From Dehalococcoidia bacterium UBA1151 (GTDB lineage Bacteria; Chloroflexota; Dehalococcoidia; Lucifugimonadales; Lucifugimonadaceae), in the NCBI GenBank assembly GCA_002311865.1, contig DBZV01000045.1:1507-30666 (forward strand): a DNA stretch of 29,160 nt, in the 5' to 3' direction. The notes under the pieces were generated by a model, which was not told the origin of the DNA, did no database searches, and saw only the letters and a list, made by a program, of their open reading frames with translations. Made by a program: the position numbers and the translations under genes. Positions 17,901 through 24,334 of this stretch are shown here, in pieces. Each line of letters opens with the position of its first letter. Within the stretch, counting starts at the first letter, position 1.

Positions 17901-20122
17901 TGAGCTTTGGAAACAAAACCAGCAGGTTCGCTCGTCTGACGGTGACGGACCCGAACGGCGTCACTTTTGCGGACGTTCAGGATTCGACGCTATGGAGCTC
18001 AACTTACACTGTGGCACTGCCAGATGGAGCAGAACCCGGCCCTTACACGGCAGCTTTCACGTTTGTATCTCACCAGGGGACGACTACCGCAACTACAACG
18101 TTCCAGGTCGGCGGCTGGGACTTTGGTGATGCGCCTGATCAGATTTATCCATCCAGTACTGCTTCAAATGGCGCAAGGCATCAGCTGATTGATCCCATCC
18201 GCCTCGCCGCCACGAACACGGGTGAGCCGGATGCTATCGCACTGAACGGCGACTTCGACGATGGACTGGTCAGCTCCGATACCCAGTTGATCATCTCAGT
18301 GGTCAATGACTCATGGTTTGCCACATCGACAGGCGCGACGGCCAACGGCTCAGGCGTACCGATTGTGTATCTGAATGTGTTGGTCGACTGGGATGAGGAC
18401 GGCGATTGGGAGGAGTCGCAAGACTGGGCGGTGCGGAATATGCCAATCGCACTCGCCGCCAGTTCGTCGGTCGAACTCAGCACCGGGATATTGCTGCCAG
18501 TGCTCAAGTGGATCAGGATTACAGTTTCTGACACCGTGCTCGATAACTACATTGGCACAGGCTTGATCAACGCGGGAGAGACGGAAGACTACTTCTTCTA
18601 TCAGACGCCAAGTCAGCACGACCCGTACTTCTCAGGCGGGCACGATCCGTTGACGAGTTGGATACATGCGGCCGGACTGTCGCGCTATCACGAGCCGCTG
18701 CTATCGGTCGGGGAGATTCACGATGCCAGGCAGTCGTTGGCGCACGACCCGTTCTTCTCAGTGAACCACGATGCCGCCGCGTCCTGGATCCACGACGCGA
18801 TGTATACGAACTATCACGACCCAGTCGTGTCAGGCACCGGCATCGACCCTGTCGATTTCCTGGGCCATGATCCATTCTTCTCAGCTGCCCACGACTCAGC
18901 GACGAGCTGGGTTCATGATGGGTGGTTGAGCAAGTGGCATGAAGCTGTCCTATCGGCAGCTAAGAGCACCCTGCAGCACGATGCTGCGTCGTCACTTGGT
19001 CATGATCCCTTCCTGTCAGCGCAGCACGACGTCGGCACATCGTGGATACACGACGGCGCGGTATCCGCGTTCCACGAGCCGACGATATCCGGCGTCGCGT
19101 CTACGACCGTTACTCTCTCAATTGAGGGGCGCACCACGGCAGAGTACCTTGGGCACGATGCCTTCTTCTCCAGCGGGCACGACTCCGTCACGTCCTGGAT
19201 TCACGATAGTGCACTCTCGGCATATCACGACCCTGCGATCTCATCCGTGGGTGAGGGCTTCAAGTTCCATGAAGTATCGCTCTCTCTCGGGCACGATAGC
19301 TTCTTATCGGAGCAGCACGACCCGCTTACTTCCTGGTCGCATGATGGCGCCTACTCCAACTACCACGACCCGATTCCGTCGGTTTGGGGCGGACACGACC
19401 CCGTGAAATCGGTCGCTCACGACACCTTGCTGTCGGAGATTCGCGATCCAATCGAGGCGTCCGGCGGGAATCAGCACACAGTCAGATCGCTTCGGCATGA
19501 GGCGTTCTTCTCGTCCCAACATGACCCGCTGACTTCGTTTGTTCACGATGGCGCTTACTCCAAATGGCACGACGCATTGATTTCGGCGCTTGGCTTCCTT
19601 GATGCCGAATCGTCCCTCGGTCATGATCCGTATCTTTCGGCTCAGCATCACCCTCAGACTTCGTGGATACACGATGGCGCCGGGTCAGCCTGGCATGATC
19701 CGGCGCTCTCTGCCGCCACCGGCACGCAGCTTCATCTGGCTACGGAATCACTTGGGCATAATGCATTCTTCTCAGTAAATCACGATCCCGCGACCAGCTG
19801 GAAGCACAACGGAACCGACTCTTTCTGGCACGATCCTACGATCTCTGCGGCCACGAGCTCTGCCACTACGTCCCGGCTAACGTTACTGGAGGAGGCAATG
19901 GCGCATGAGGCGTTCTTCTCGCTTGGCCACGACCCTGCAACGACGTGGTTCCACGATAGTTTCATCAGCGGATGGCAGCCGCCGCAGACTTCGCGAAACG
20001 GGCATAGTGCCGTCGATTCATTTGGCCATGAGCCTGCTTTATCGCGTGGTCACGACGTGCAAACGTCGTTCTCGCATGAGGGCAGCATCTCGAACTGGAT
20101 TGCTCCGCCGCCGAAACCGTAA
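11975..20122 (+). CDS. Giant secreted multidomain subtilisin-like (S8) protease with C-terminal His-Asp octad repeats
   Basis: This is a 2715-residue exported serine protease. Residues 24-47 form a hydrophobic export segment, with ANA at 53-55 as a likely cleavage point. A propeptide-like region (GELLITFQP) is near 81-150. The S8 domain, about 165-475, has Asp205 (VIDTG), His260 (DSHGSHVAGT), Asn356 (AAAGNSG) and Ser424 (NGTSMATP), all present. Then come fibronectin-III domains (about 590-680 and 988-1077), a jelly-roll-like segment between them, a CSLREA module (CTLRAAIEESNASSG, about 1105-1120), a parallel beta-helix (about 1150-1490), carboxypeptidase-regulatory-like segments (about 1675-1870) and a GEVED-like domain (2048-2212). 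The last 501 residues are His-Asp repeats. The TTG start lacks a clear ribosome site, and TTG 12008 is an alternative. A surface polymer-degrading or adhesive role is inference. Confidence 0.93.
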   Translation: MEPEVNISTNNLPERIRLTIARPVASLLPALVLAVLVGSISLILLEISDRTANASEIAPVAGENSLSPLDSIPEDALFVPGELLITFQPPGTGSQVPTALLASEQWPEDVTFETRLGNGDTWVASVPPGSELETAAAIAIDSRIKYAEPNYIYRATDIPDDPRFSELWGLNNTGQTGGTPDADIDAPEAWDVTTGSSSIVVAVIDTGVNYLHEDLAANMWVNPDEIPANGIDDDGNGHIDDIYGIDTANDDSDPMDDDSHGSHVAGTVGAVGNNSLGVTGIAQNVSIMALKFLGLDGGTASDAIIAFQYVIDMKQRGVNIKITQNSWGSQSFNQALLDVMNEAGALGILHFAAAGNSGVDNDVTPHYPSSFDSPYVIAVAASDHNDVRASFSCYGSQSVDLTAPGTNILSTELGNTYAIKNGTSMATPMVSGIAALIAGLPANYNSAQIRRILLNSVDSLSAWDSLVATGGRANAYNSLMNDGSTSTLLILGPDFGSVAYTGPSTKLEVEVLAGPDIVRGAQVTASFSSGDATVTLVDDGLGLDATSSDGIYTAAWTPSILGNVAILFTAGESGISTSTRTISVDVRHSDAPANVVAAPGNAQATVTWDAPANPGTSPTLSYEVVSIPTAGSAITSASATTAAVTALTNGTSYTFVVKAINALGISASSSPSNSVTPKLPSDIRVTSTPIALVAEPETILTQALTVFNDGPGVLTLTASIPNEPIGGEATGGPDAFGYTFRDSDEAGGPVYSWVDISGAGTPITSGDDDSGAIPIGFDFDFYGITYSTLYVGTNGIVGFTSTSMAEFIAPPLPTASTPNNLIAAFWEDLVVPSEDRLMYELRGTAPARELVVTWDRAEAIGDSDEKYTFQIMLSESSNFIKIQYDSIVGDNTRTTVGIENASGTVGLQIARFAEYVQDDLAVLITPPVVIVDPTSAVIEAGSSTDLTITLNAFVHPVGTSSEILRISSDDPDEPVIEIPLNVEVTAGPPGPPTDVFAVEGVSAATVTWLPPIDTGGAPITSYTITASPGGVPTTVATTTTVTLNGLAVGERHTFTVIAFNGAASSTVSVLSNTVVPYTSALVVNSTDNSPDYIPGNGACDVIGSSTKCTLRAAIEESNASSGYQVILFDIPTTDPGYVASTTSFRISPTGTLPFIEDAVLIDGYSQTGASRNTAQPGTSLNTVIKIELHGGLIVSGSTSGLELRAGSSTIRGIAIGQFSGSVVVVSSGANHIEGSFLGTDVRGAVGIGNSSAGISLIPGSTSTANVIGGRHPSQANLISGNQIGISIIGATTSGVIIEGNFIGTDISGATAIPNLDVGLSIANGATSVTVGGATSAARNVISGNGQHGIRLVGIDDETIKVFGNYIGISVAGTAVLPNGQNGISVNSSSQITIGGSTPAHGNVISGNGWSGVSISGTTTGPNSLWNNTIGASPDGTAALPNGDAGVLIKDGAHDTAVGGVSTTGNLIAFNGGDGVRVLSSSAASSTGNWISYNSIHSNTGLGIDLAVVAYDLGSCTDCPGDGVTSNEITVENDSTIAIQSDAEIHVLSDGKTVRSSRVQSSVQTAGFTIEGNNSQPFPVITSVAREGSVTTISGTFVGVPTSTYILDYFSSSACDPTGYGEGETFLLTESLITDGSGNINFSGDVPLVLASDLHVTMTASDSSGNTSEFSACAGGPVLNITVEDASGDPVSRAKVLIYDADSTSEFPLAVGGFRLTTDSNGQLLVDSLSISSTGTVLISVVSETPNLALRATSTLPAVITIEPSSTTNVVFNAIDVNGSPLSFASVRVGVQDAWTARAGVTNSSGVSSVAMMPGDYQIQMRSTDSRYVFVFPDVTIHPTTTSFGLDARVIGTGDLGVDFVGDFDDLYMFPVHERSLTFPLMDPANGQTVKVSPGTWDVFIDLQKTSGSLIWCYSVNIWDDLAVADGSIATSTTGGSFEAVLSPTSTSFALGVSPVLNLSVKDGFGHQMRGVLTTDLSFGNKTSRFARLTVTDPNGVTFADVQDSTLWSSTYTVALPDGAEPGPYTAAFTFVSHQGTTTATTTFQVGGWDFGDAPDQIYPSSTASNGARHQLIDPIRLAATNTGEPDAIALNGDFDDGLVSSDTQLIISVVNDSWFATSTGATANGSGVPIVYLNVLVDWDEDGDWEESQDWAVRNMPIALAASSSVELSTGILLPVLKWIRITVSDTVLDNYIGTGLINAGETEDYFFYQTPSQHDPYFSGGHDPLTSWIHAAGLSRYHEPLLSVGEIHDARQSLAHDPFFSVNHDAAASWIHDAMYTNYHDPVVSGTGIDPVDFLGHDPFFSAAHDSATSWVHDGWLSKWHEAVLSAAKSTLQHDAASSLGHDPFLSAQHDVGTSWIHDGAVSAFHEPTISGVASTTVTLSIEGRTTAEYLGHDAFFSSGHDSVTSWIHDSALSAYHDPAISSVGEGFKFHEVSLSLGHDSFLSEQHDPLTSWSHDGAYSNYHDPIPSVWGGHDPVKSVAHDTLLSEIRDPIEASGGNQHTVRSLRHEAFFSSQHDPLTSFVHDGAYSKWHDALISALGFLDAESSLGHDPYLSAQHHPQTSWIHDGAGSAWHDPALSAATGTQLHLATESLGHNAFFSVNHDPATSWKHNGTDSFWHDPTISAATSSATTSRLTLLEEAMAHEAFFSLGHDPATTWFHDSFISGWQPPQTSRNGHSAVDSFGHEPALSRGHDVQTSFSHEGSISNWIAPPPKP
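15668..16435 (+). repeat. Four ~64-residue beta-helix repeats within the subtilase
   Basis: Residues about 1232-1487 repeat the pattern GNxIGTDxxGTAxxPN, then a GI-containing strand, then GGxTxxxxNVISGNG, four times at a spacing of roughly 64 residues. Examples are GNFIGTDISGATAIPN, GNYIGISVAGTAVLPN and NNTIGASPDGTAALPN. The pattern fits three-strand coils of a right-handed parallel beta-helix and commonly follows CSLREA modules in large bacterial surface proteins. The copies differ clearly from one another, so the duplication is old. Confidence 0.7.
18617..20119 (+). repeat. Twelve tandem His-Asp octapeptide repeat units (C-terminal domain)
   Basis: Residues 2215-2715 of the subtilase split, with no residue left over, into twelve units of 42, 41, 45, 51, 46, 42, 26, 42, 45, 49, 41 and 31 residues. 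Most units start with three strict octads: HDPFFSxx, HDPxTSWI and HDGAxSxW. A fourth octad HDPxISxx follows, then a variable linker, and often a closing H-x-x-x-S-L-G. By my count there are 51 histidines and no cysteine in 501 residues. The codons for His and Asp vary between copies (CAC/CAT, GAC/GAT), so the repeats are old and kept at protein level. The seventh unit is degenerate and the twelfth ends in IAPPPKP. I know no named family with this pattern. Metal binding or a beta-solenoid is a guess. Confidence 0.9.
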
Positions 20123-20131
20123 CAGTTGGGC

Positions 20132-20608
20132 CTAGTCCGCGTGTTTTCGAGGCATTTTTCGGTCGTCACTATCCAGAAGTATCGTGACTGGCCCATCGTT
20201 GATGAGGTCAACGTGCATGTAGGAGCCAAAGACACCTGTGGATACTGGGACGCCACGTGCGCGGAACGCAGCGACCGTTTGTTCGAAGATAGGCTCGGAC
20301 AGGTCTCCAGGCGCTGCGCCGGTGAAGCTGGGTCGTCTTCCTTTGCGGGTGCTGGCGTAGAGCGTGAACTGGCTGACCAGCAGGGCAGAGCCGCCTACTT
20401 CGAGAATTGATTGATCGAAACCGGACTCATCGCCTTCCTTCGGGAACAGGCGCATATTGACCGATTTCTCGGCGATGTATTCGATGTCTTCCTGCGAATC
20501 ATCGTGCGTGACCCCAATCAGAATCATCAAGCCAAGTTCGGTCGAACCGGTGACCTGATTGTCCACAGTGACGTTTGAGCGAGTGACTCGTTGGATTACG
20601 GCGCGCAA
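20132..20608 (-). CDS. dtd: D-aminoacyl-tRNA deacylase
   Basis: Dtd hydrolyses D-aminoacyl-tRNAs (and Gly-tRNA-Ala) to protect translation. The 158-residue product begins MRAVIQRVTRSNVTVDNQVTG and carries SQFTLYA (79-85) and NDGPVT (137-142), the Gly-cisPro signature that gives chiral selection. Length is slightly above the usual 145-150. The gene converges on the giant subtilase, with stops nine bases apart, and follows the FmdB-like gene by 29 bases, probably in one transcript. Secure. Confidence 0.96.
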   Translation of the reverse strand: MRAVIQRVTRSNVTVDNQVTGSTELGLMILIGVTHDDSQEDIEYIAEKSVNMRLFPKEGDESGFDQSILEVGGSALLVSQFTLYASTRKGRRPSFTGAAPGDLSEPIFEQTVAAFRARGVPVSTGVFGSYMHVDLINDGPVTILLDSDDRKMPRKHAD

Positions 20609-20637
20609 CTCAGGAAGCCTGACAGGTTGCCATAGCC

Positions 20638-20991
20638 TTAGTGGCTATGTGTTGAGCCGCCGTGGGTGTGAGTCTTGGCACCTGATGAGCCGCCAGAAGA
20701 GTTAGACGAATCTGACGAGCTTGAAGATTTGTCCGACGATGATTTGGAGTCTGAACCGGACTTGCTGTCGGACTTGGACTCATCGGACGACGAACCGGAT
20801 TTGCGCGAGCCGGATGAGGCGTTGTCTTTGCGGTACCAGCCACTGCCCTTGAAATGAATTGCGGGCATGGAGATTCTGCGGTGCGAGGTCGAGCCACACG
20901 CTGGGCATTCTGCACCTGGCGGATCATTAAAGCCCTGAATCATCTCGAATTCGTGCCCGTTGTCATCGCAACGGTACTCATAGGTTGGCAA
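20638..20991 (-). CDS. FmdB-family zinc-ribbon protein with Ser-rich, His-rich tail
   Basis: FmdB-type proteins are small putative regulatory zinc ribbons; the function is not established. The N-terminus MPTYEYRCDDNGHEFEMIQG, followed by CPACGSTSHRRISMPAIHFKG, matches the family, as does GSGWYRKDNA. The first knuckle has Cys8 but Asn11-Gly-His where CxxCG is usual, so the fourth zinc ligand would be His13 or absent. Residues 60-105 are almost wholly Ser, Lys, Asp and Gly (disordered), and the last residues, THTHGGSTHSH, are His-rich and could bind metal. It lies just upstream of dtd on the same strand. Family is clear; role unknown. Confidence 0.88.
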   Translation of the reverse strand: MPTYEYRCDDNGHEFEMIQGFNDPPGAECPACGSTSHRRISMPAIHFKGSGWYRKDNASSGSRKSGSSSDESKSDSKSGSDSKSSSDKSSSSSDSSNSSGGSSGAKTHTHGGSTHSH

Positions 20992-21204
20992 CTAATGTCT
21001 CCGGAGAGGAGCGCCAGGATGGAATTGGCACTTGAAGGTTTGGTTTGCTAGCAACCCTTCAAAGCTAGCAAGCAAGAGATGGCATGTCAATTTAGAGGCC
21101 CCCGCGCCTGGGCGATCACAAATCAAAATATCCGTGTGAAACGCGTCGCATATTCGAGCAAAACATTGCCCAAAAGCGGTTCGTAAGGGCATAGAATTTC
21201 TTGA

Positions 21205-21735
21205 ATGACGATTATAGTGGATGCCATCGAGATACGACTTCGCAATCCCTCATTAAGGCTCGCGTTTGCGGTGCTGTTTGGATTCTTGGTGATTGCCGGC
21301 GCCATTCTTGGCCCAACAGTCATCAAAGATGGCGTCGAGAATTTTCAAGAACTTAAGCGCGTTCAATCCCGCGACTACGCCGGGCCAATTGAGACCTGGA
21401 TTCGCCCGTGGATGATCCAGAACGCCAACACGATGATCGATGCACGTGGCGCACTGGACTGGAGGGTTCACGACTTCAAATTTGGGCCGTGTTCGAAGAA
21501 CAACCTCAGGCAATTGCCCAATCGTGATCTGCGAGAGGTGATCGATCAAAGTTGTCAGGATCTGTCCCGAATCCAGAATGCCCATGGTGGCGAATGTTTC
21601 ACGGTTTCTGAATGCAACATCACGGAGGCCACAAAGGATGAGATACGTCTCGTCATTGCCAACCTGGATGAAGTGTTCAGCGGTCTTGGACTGGCTATCC
21701 CGTATGAGGTGGACGAGCAGGGGGCGATCCCTTAA
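21205..21735 (+). CDS. Hypothetical membrane-anchored protein
   Basis: I do not recognise this 176-residue protein. It has one hydrophobic segment (about residues 20-42, LAFAVLFGFLVIAGAILGPTVI) after a short charged N-terminus, then a soluble domain likely outside the membrane. The domain contains four cysteines (GPCSKN, QSCQD, GECFTVSEC) that could form two disulfides, and repeated Trp in IETWIRPWMIQ. ATG 21205 has no good Shine-Dalgarno site. The gene converges on purL with only six bases between stops. It may be a lineage-specific gene. Confidence 0.6.
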   Translation: MTIIVDAIEIRLRNPSLRLAFAVLFGFLVIAGAILGPTVIKDGVENFQELKRVQSRDYAGPIETWIRPWMIQNANTMIDARGALDWRVHDFKFGPCSKNNLRQLPNRDLREVIDQSCQDLSRIQNAHGGECFTVSECNITEATKDEIRLVIANLDEVFSGLGLAIPYEVDEQGAIP

Positions 21736-21754
21736 ACGGGACTAGCCGCCCGTT
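21735..21754. terminator. Possible weak bidirectional terminator hairpin
   Basis: AACGGG (21735-21740) and CCCGTT (21749-21754) pair around an eight-base loop exactly where two convergent genes end. The stem is only 6 bp and no convincing U-run follows, so the call is weak. Confidence 0.3.
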
Positions 21755-23952
21755 GCAATCGACAGTCCTGAGTCCCACGTTTCTGTCAGCCCATCAAGCG
21801 CCACGTCTACCTGGCCGCTGATGGTGAGGCGGGTTCCGCCTACTGTGCCGATCTTGAGCAGCGGAATGCCTTGCGCTAGTGCAATCTCTCGCAGCGCATC
21901 TTCCTGTTCGGACGCCACCGTCACCACGATTCGTGACTGTTGTTCGCCAAATAGTGTCGCGTCCCAGCGGCCGGAAAGTTCCGCGTCTACAACGGCGCCA
22001 ACCCCGCCGATGACACACGATTCTGCGATGGCTATTGCCAGTCCACCGTCGGAGCAATCGTGGGCCGACCGAATAATTCCAGCTTCAACAGCCTCAATAC
22101 AGGCATTCTGAACACCCACTTCTAGTTTGAGATCGATGGTCGGTTCGCCCTCTACCTTGCCGTGGATCTGAGTCAGGTACTCACTGCCTCCGAGCGACGA
22201 AACGGCCGCGTTCAGCCCGTCGATTCCCAGCACATAAATTAGATCGCCATCGTTCTTGAAACCTGCCGTGGCGTGGATGGCGGCGTCAGCCAGCTTGCCC
22301 AGCGTGCCAATGACGGGCGTTGGGTAGATCGCTGAGCCTGCGCCTTCGTTGTACAGGCTCACGTTTCCGCTGACCACTGGGATGCCGAACGCGTCGCACG
22401 CGGCCTTGATGCCGTTGACCGCTTCCGTCAGCTGATACTGGATATCGGGCTTGTCGGGATTGCCGAAGTTGAGGCAGTCGGTTGCGGCAAGGGGGCGCGC
22501 TCCCACGGCCGCCATATTGCGGCACGCCTCGGCCACTGCGATTGCGGCACCAGCAAACGGTGCTAGGTAGGTCAGGCGTCCGTTGCCGTCGGTAGACAGC
22601 GCTATGCCAGACTTCGTGCCGCGCAGCCGCATTACGGCCGCGTCACCGCCAGGGGAGACCACGGTGTTGGTCTGCACCTGGTGGTCGTACTGCTGGAACA
22701 CAGGCCGTCGGGAGGCGATGTTGGCACTGCCGAGCAGTTGCAGCAGAACCTCAGACGGCGACTTGTCCGGCAGGGGAAGGAGCGAGAGATCGGTGCGATT
22801 GAGATCGGTTAGCCACGTGGGTTTGTATACCGTGAACGAATACTCGGGCGGGTCAGTTAGTGTCCGGACTGACGTCGACGAGATGAGTTCGTCTCCATCG
22901 TAAATATCGACCGTATCGCCGGTCACGAACTCGCCCACGGGAGCGGCCCATAGATCCCACTTATCGAATATCTCAGTGACCTGTGCTTCGCCACCGGGAG
23001 CGACCATCAAGAGCATCCGTTCCTGCGACTCGGACAGCATCACTTCATAGGCGTTCATGCCCTCTTCCCGACGCGGCACTTTCGCCACATCAAGGTGAAG
23101 CCCCATCTCGCCGCGCTGGGCGCATTCGATTGCCGCGCTGGTCAGGCCGGCGGCTCCGCAATCCTGGAGTCCGACAACGGAATCGAGTTCGATCGCCTCG
23201 AGGCATGCCTCGATGAGCACCTTCTCAAGAAACGGGTTGCCCACCTGTACTGCTGATCGCAATTCCGCCTGATCTTCAAACGTGCGGGAAGCTAGGCCTG
23301 AGGCGCCGTGGATGCCATCACGCCCTGTGTCTGCGCCGACTAGCATCAGGATATCGCCGGGATTGCGCGGCGATGCGCTCATGATGCGTCCGTCTTCGAT
23401 CAAACCGACGCAGAGTGCGTTGACCAGCGGATTCTCGGAGTACGACTCGTCGAAGACCACTTCGCCGCCAACATTCGGGATGCCGATGCAGTTTCCGTAT
23501 GCTGAGATGCCGCCAACCACACCGTGAAATAGATATCGATTGCGTTGGGTGTTGGGCGGGCCGAAGCGGAGCGAGTTGAGCAGTGCGATTGGCCGGGCTC
23601 CCATCGCAAATATGTCGCGCACGATTCCGCCGACGCCCGTTGCGGCGCCCTCATGCGGCTCAATGGCGGACGGGTGGTTGTGCGATTCGATCTTGAACGC
23701 AATCGCCAAACCGTCGCCAATATCGATCACACCGGCGTTCTCGGATCCGGGCGCAACGAGTAGGTTTGGGCTGTTCGAGGGAAGCGTTCGGAGCAGAGGT
23801 TTCGAGTGCTTGTAGCCACAGTGTTCGCTCCACAGCGCACCAAAGAGGCCGAGTTCGAGGCCATTGGGTTCGCGGCCAAGGCGGTCGACTATTGCCTCGT
23901 ATTCGGCCCTCGATAGGGCGATCTCATCCAGTGTTTCCTGAGTTACGGGCAA
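21742..23952 (-). CDS. purL: Phosphoribosylformylglycinamidine synthase subunit PurL
   Basis: PurL is the ATP-dependent synthetase part of FGAM synthase in purine synthesis, acting with the glutaminase PurQ and with PurS. The 736-residue product has the size of the small, multi-subunit PurL. Motifs include LFGALWSEHCGYKHS (about 36-50), IESHNHPSAIEPHEGAATG (about 88-106), GVGGIVRDIFAMGARPIAL, the second AIR-synthase-like half with AATDCLNFGNPDKP, and HDCSDGGLAIAIAES near the end. The frame starts at TTG 23952 with no strong ribosome site. purQ and purS are not in the window, so the pur genes are not clustered on this side. Assignment is secure. Confidence 0.96.
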   Translation of the reverse strand: MPVTQETLDEIALSRAEYEAIVDRLGREPNGLELGLFGALWSEHCGYKHSKPLLRTLPSNSPNLLVAPGSENAGVIDIGDGLAIAFKIESHNHPSAIEPHEGAATGVGGIVRDIFAMGARPIALLNSLRFGPPNTQRNRYLFHGVVGGISAYGNCIGIPNVGGEVVFDESYSENPLVNALCVGLIEDGRIMSASPRNPGDILMLVGADTGRDGIHGASGLASRTFEDQAELRSAVQVGNPFLEKVLIEACLEAIELDSVVGLQDCGAAGLTSAAIECAQRGEMGLHLDVAKVPRREEGMNAYEVMLSESQERMLLMVAPGGEAQVTEIFDKWDLWAAPVGEFVTGDTVDIYDGDELISSTSVRTLTDPPEYSFTVYKPTWLTDLNRTDLSLLPLPDKSPSEVLLQLLGSANIASRRPVFQQYDHQVQTNTVVSPGGDAAVMRLRGTKSGIALSTDGNGRLTYLAPFAGAAIAVAEACRNMAAVGARPLAATDCLNFGNPDKPDIQYQLTEAVNGIKAACDAFGIPVVSGNVSLYNEGAGSAIYPTPVIGTLGKLADAAIHATAGFKNDGDLIYVLGIDGLNAAVSSLGGSEYLTQIHGKVEGEPTIDLKLEVGVQNACIEAVEAGIIRSAHDCSDGGLAIAIAESCVIGGVGAVVDAELSGRWDATLFGEQQSRIVVTVASEQEDALREIALAQGIPLLKIGTVGGTRLTISGQVDVALDGLTETWDSGLSIATGG

Positions 23953-24142
23953 TTGGTCGCTTTGGGGTGGCTGGGGGGTGGCTGGCGAATGTTCAAATCT
24001 CAGAATATGCCAGTGAAGCGGAATTGGAAACGCTACATCGTGGAATACGCTTGCGATACCGATTGGGTGAAGGATAGATCTCTGGATAGAATAGTTTGGT
24101 TGTAATGTCCGGGTTTATTCGACTGGAACCGGACTGCACCGT

Positions 24143-24227
24143 GGGGAAGTGGCGGAATGGCAGACGCGCATGCCTTAGGAGCATGTGTCCAAAAGACGTG
24201 TGGGTTCGAATCCCACCTTCCCCACCA
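24143..24227 (+). tRNA. tRNA-Leu, anticodon UAG
   Basis: The acceptor GGGGAAG (24143-24149) pairs with CTTCCCC (24217-24223), followed by discriminator A and an encoded CCA (24225-24227). The anticodon stem CATGC/GCATG encloses CTTAGGA, giving anticodon TAG at 24176-24178. A class II variable arm follows and the T arm is GTGGG-TTCGAAT-CCCAC. It reads CUN leucine codons. Confidence 0.95.
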
Positions 24228-24334
24228 CCATCTGCCATGGAGGCACTTCAAAGCCGGGGGCCAACAGCCCGGGGACTCGAGCGGCCTTTGATAAGTGCCT
24301 TGAACTAGTAGGTCAACTCTGTGCGCTGTGGGGC

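Noticed and set aside
18617..20119. CRISPR-like or DNA-level tandem repeat
   Set aside because: Periodicity exists in the protein, but codons differ from copy to copy and there are no constant repeats separated by unique spacers of fixed length.
18617..20119. RTX calcium-binding nonapeptides
   Set aside because: The spacing is eight and not nine, and the GGxGxD pattern is absent; the fixed residues are His, Asp and Ser.
24096..24308. 70-codon plus-strand open frame
   Set aside because: It runs straight through the tRNA-Leu gene and has no other support.
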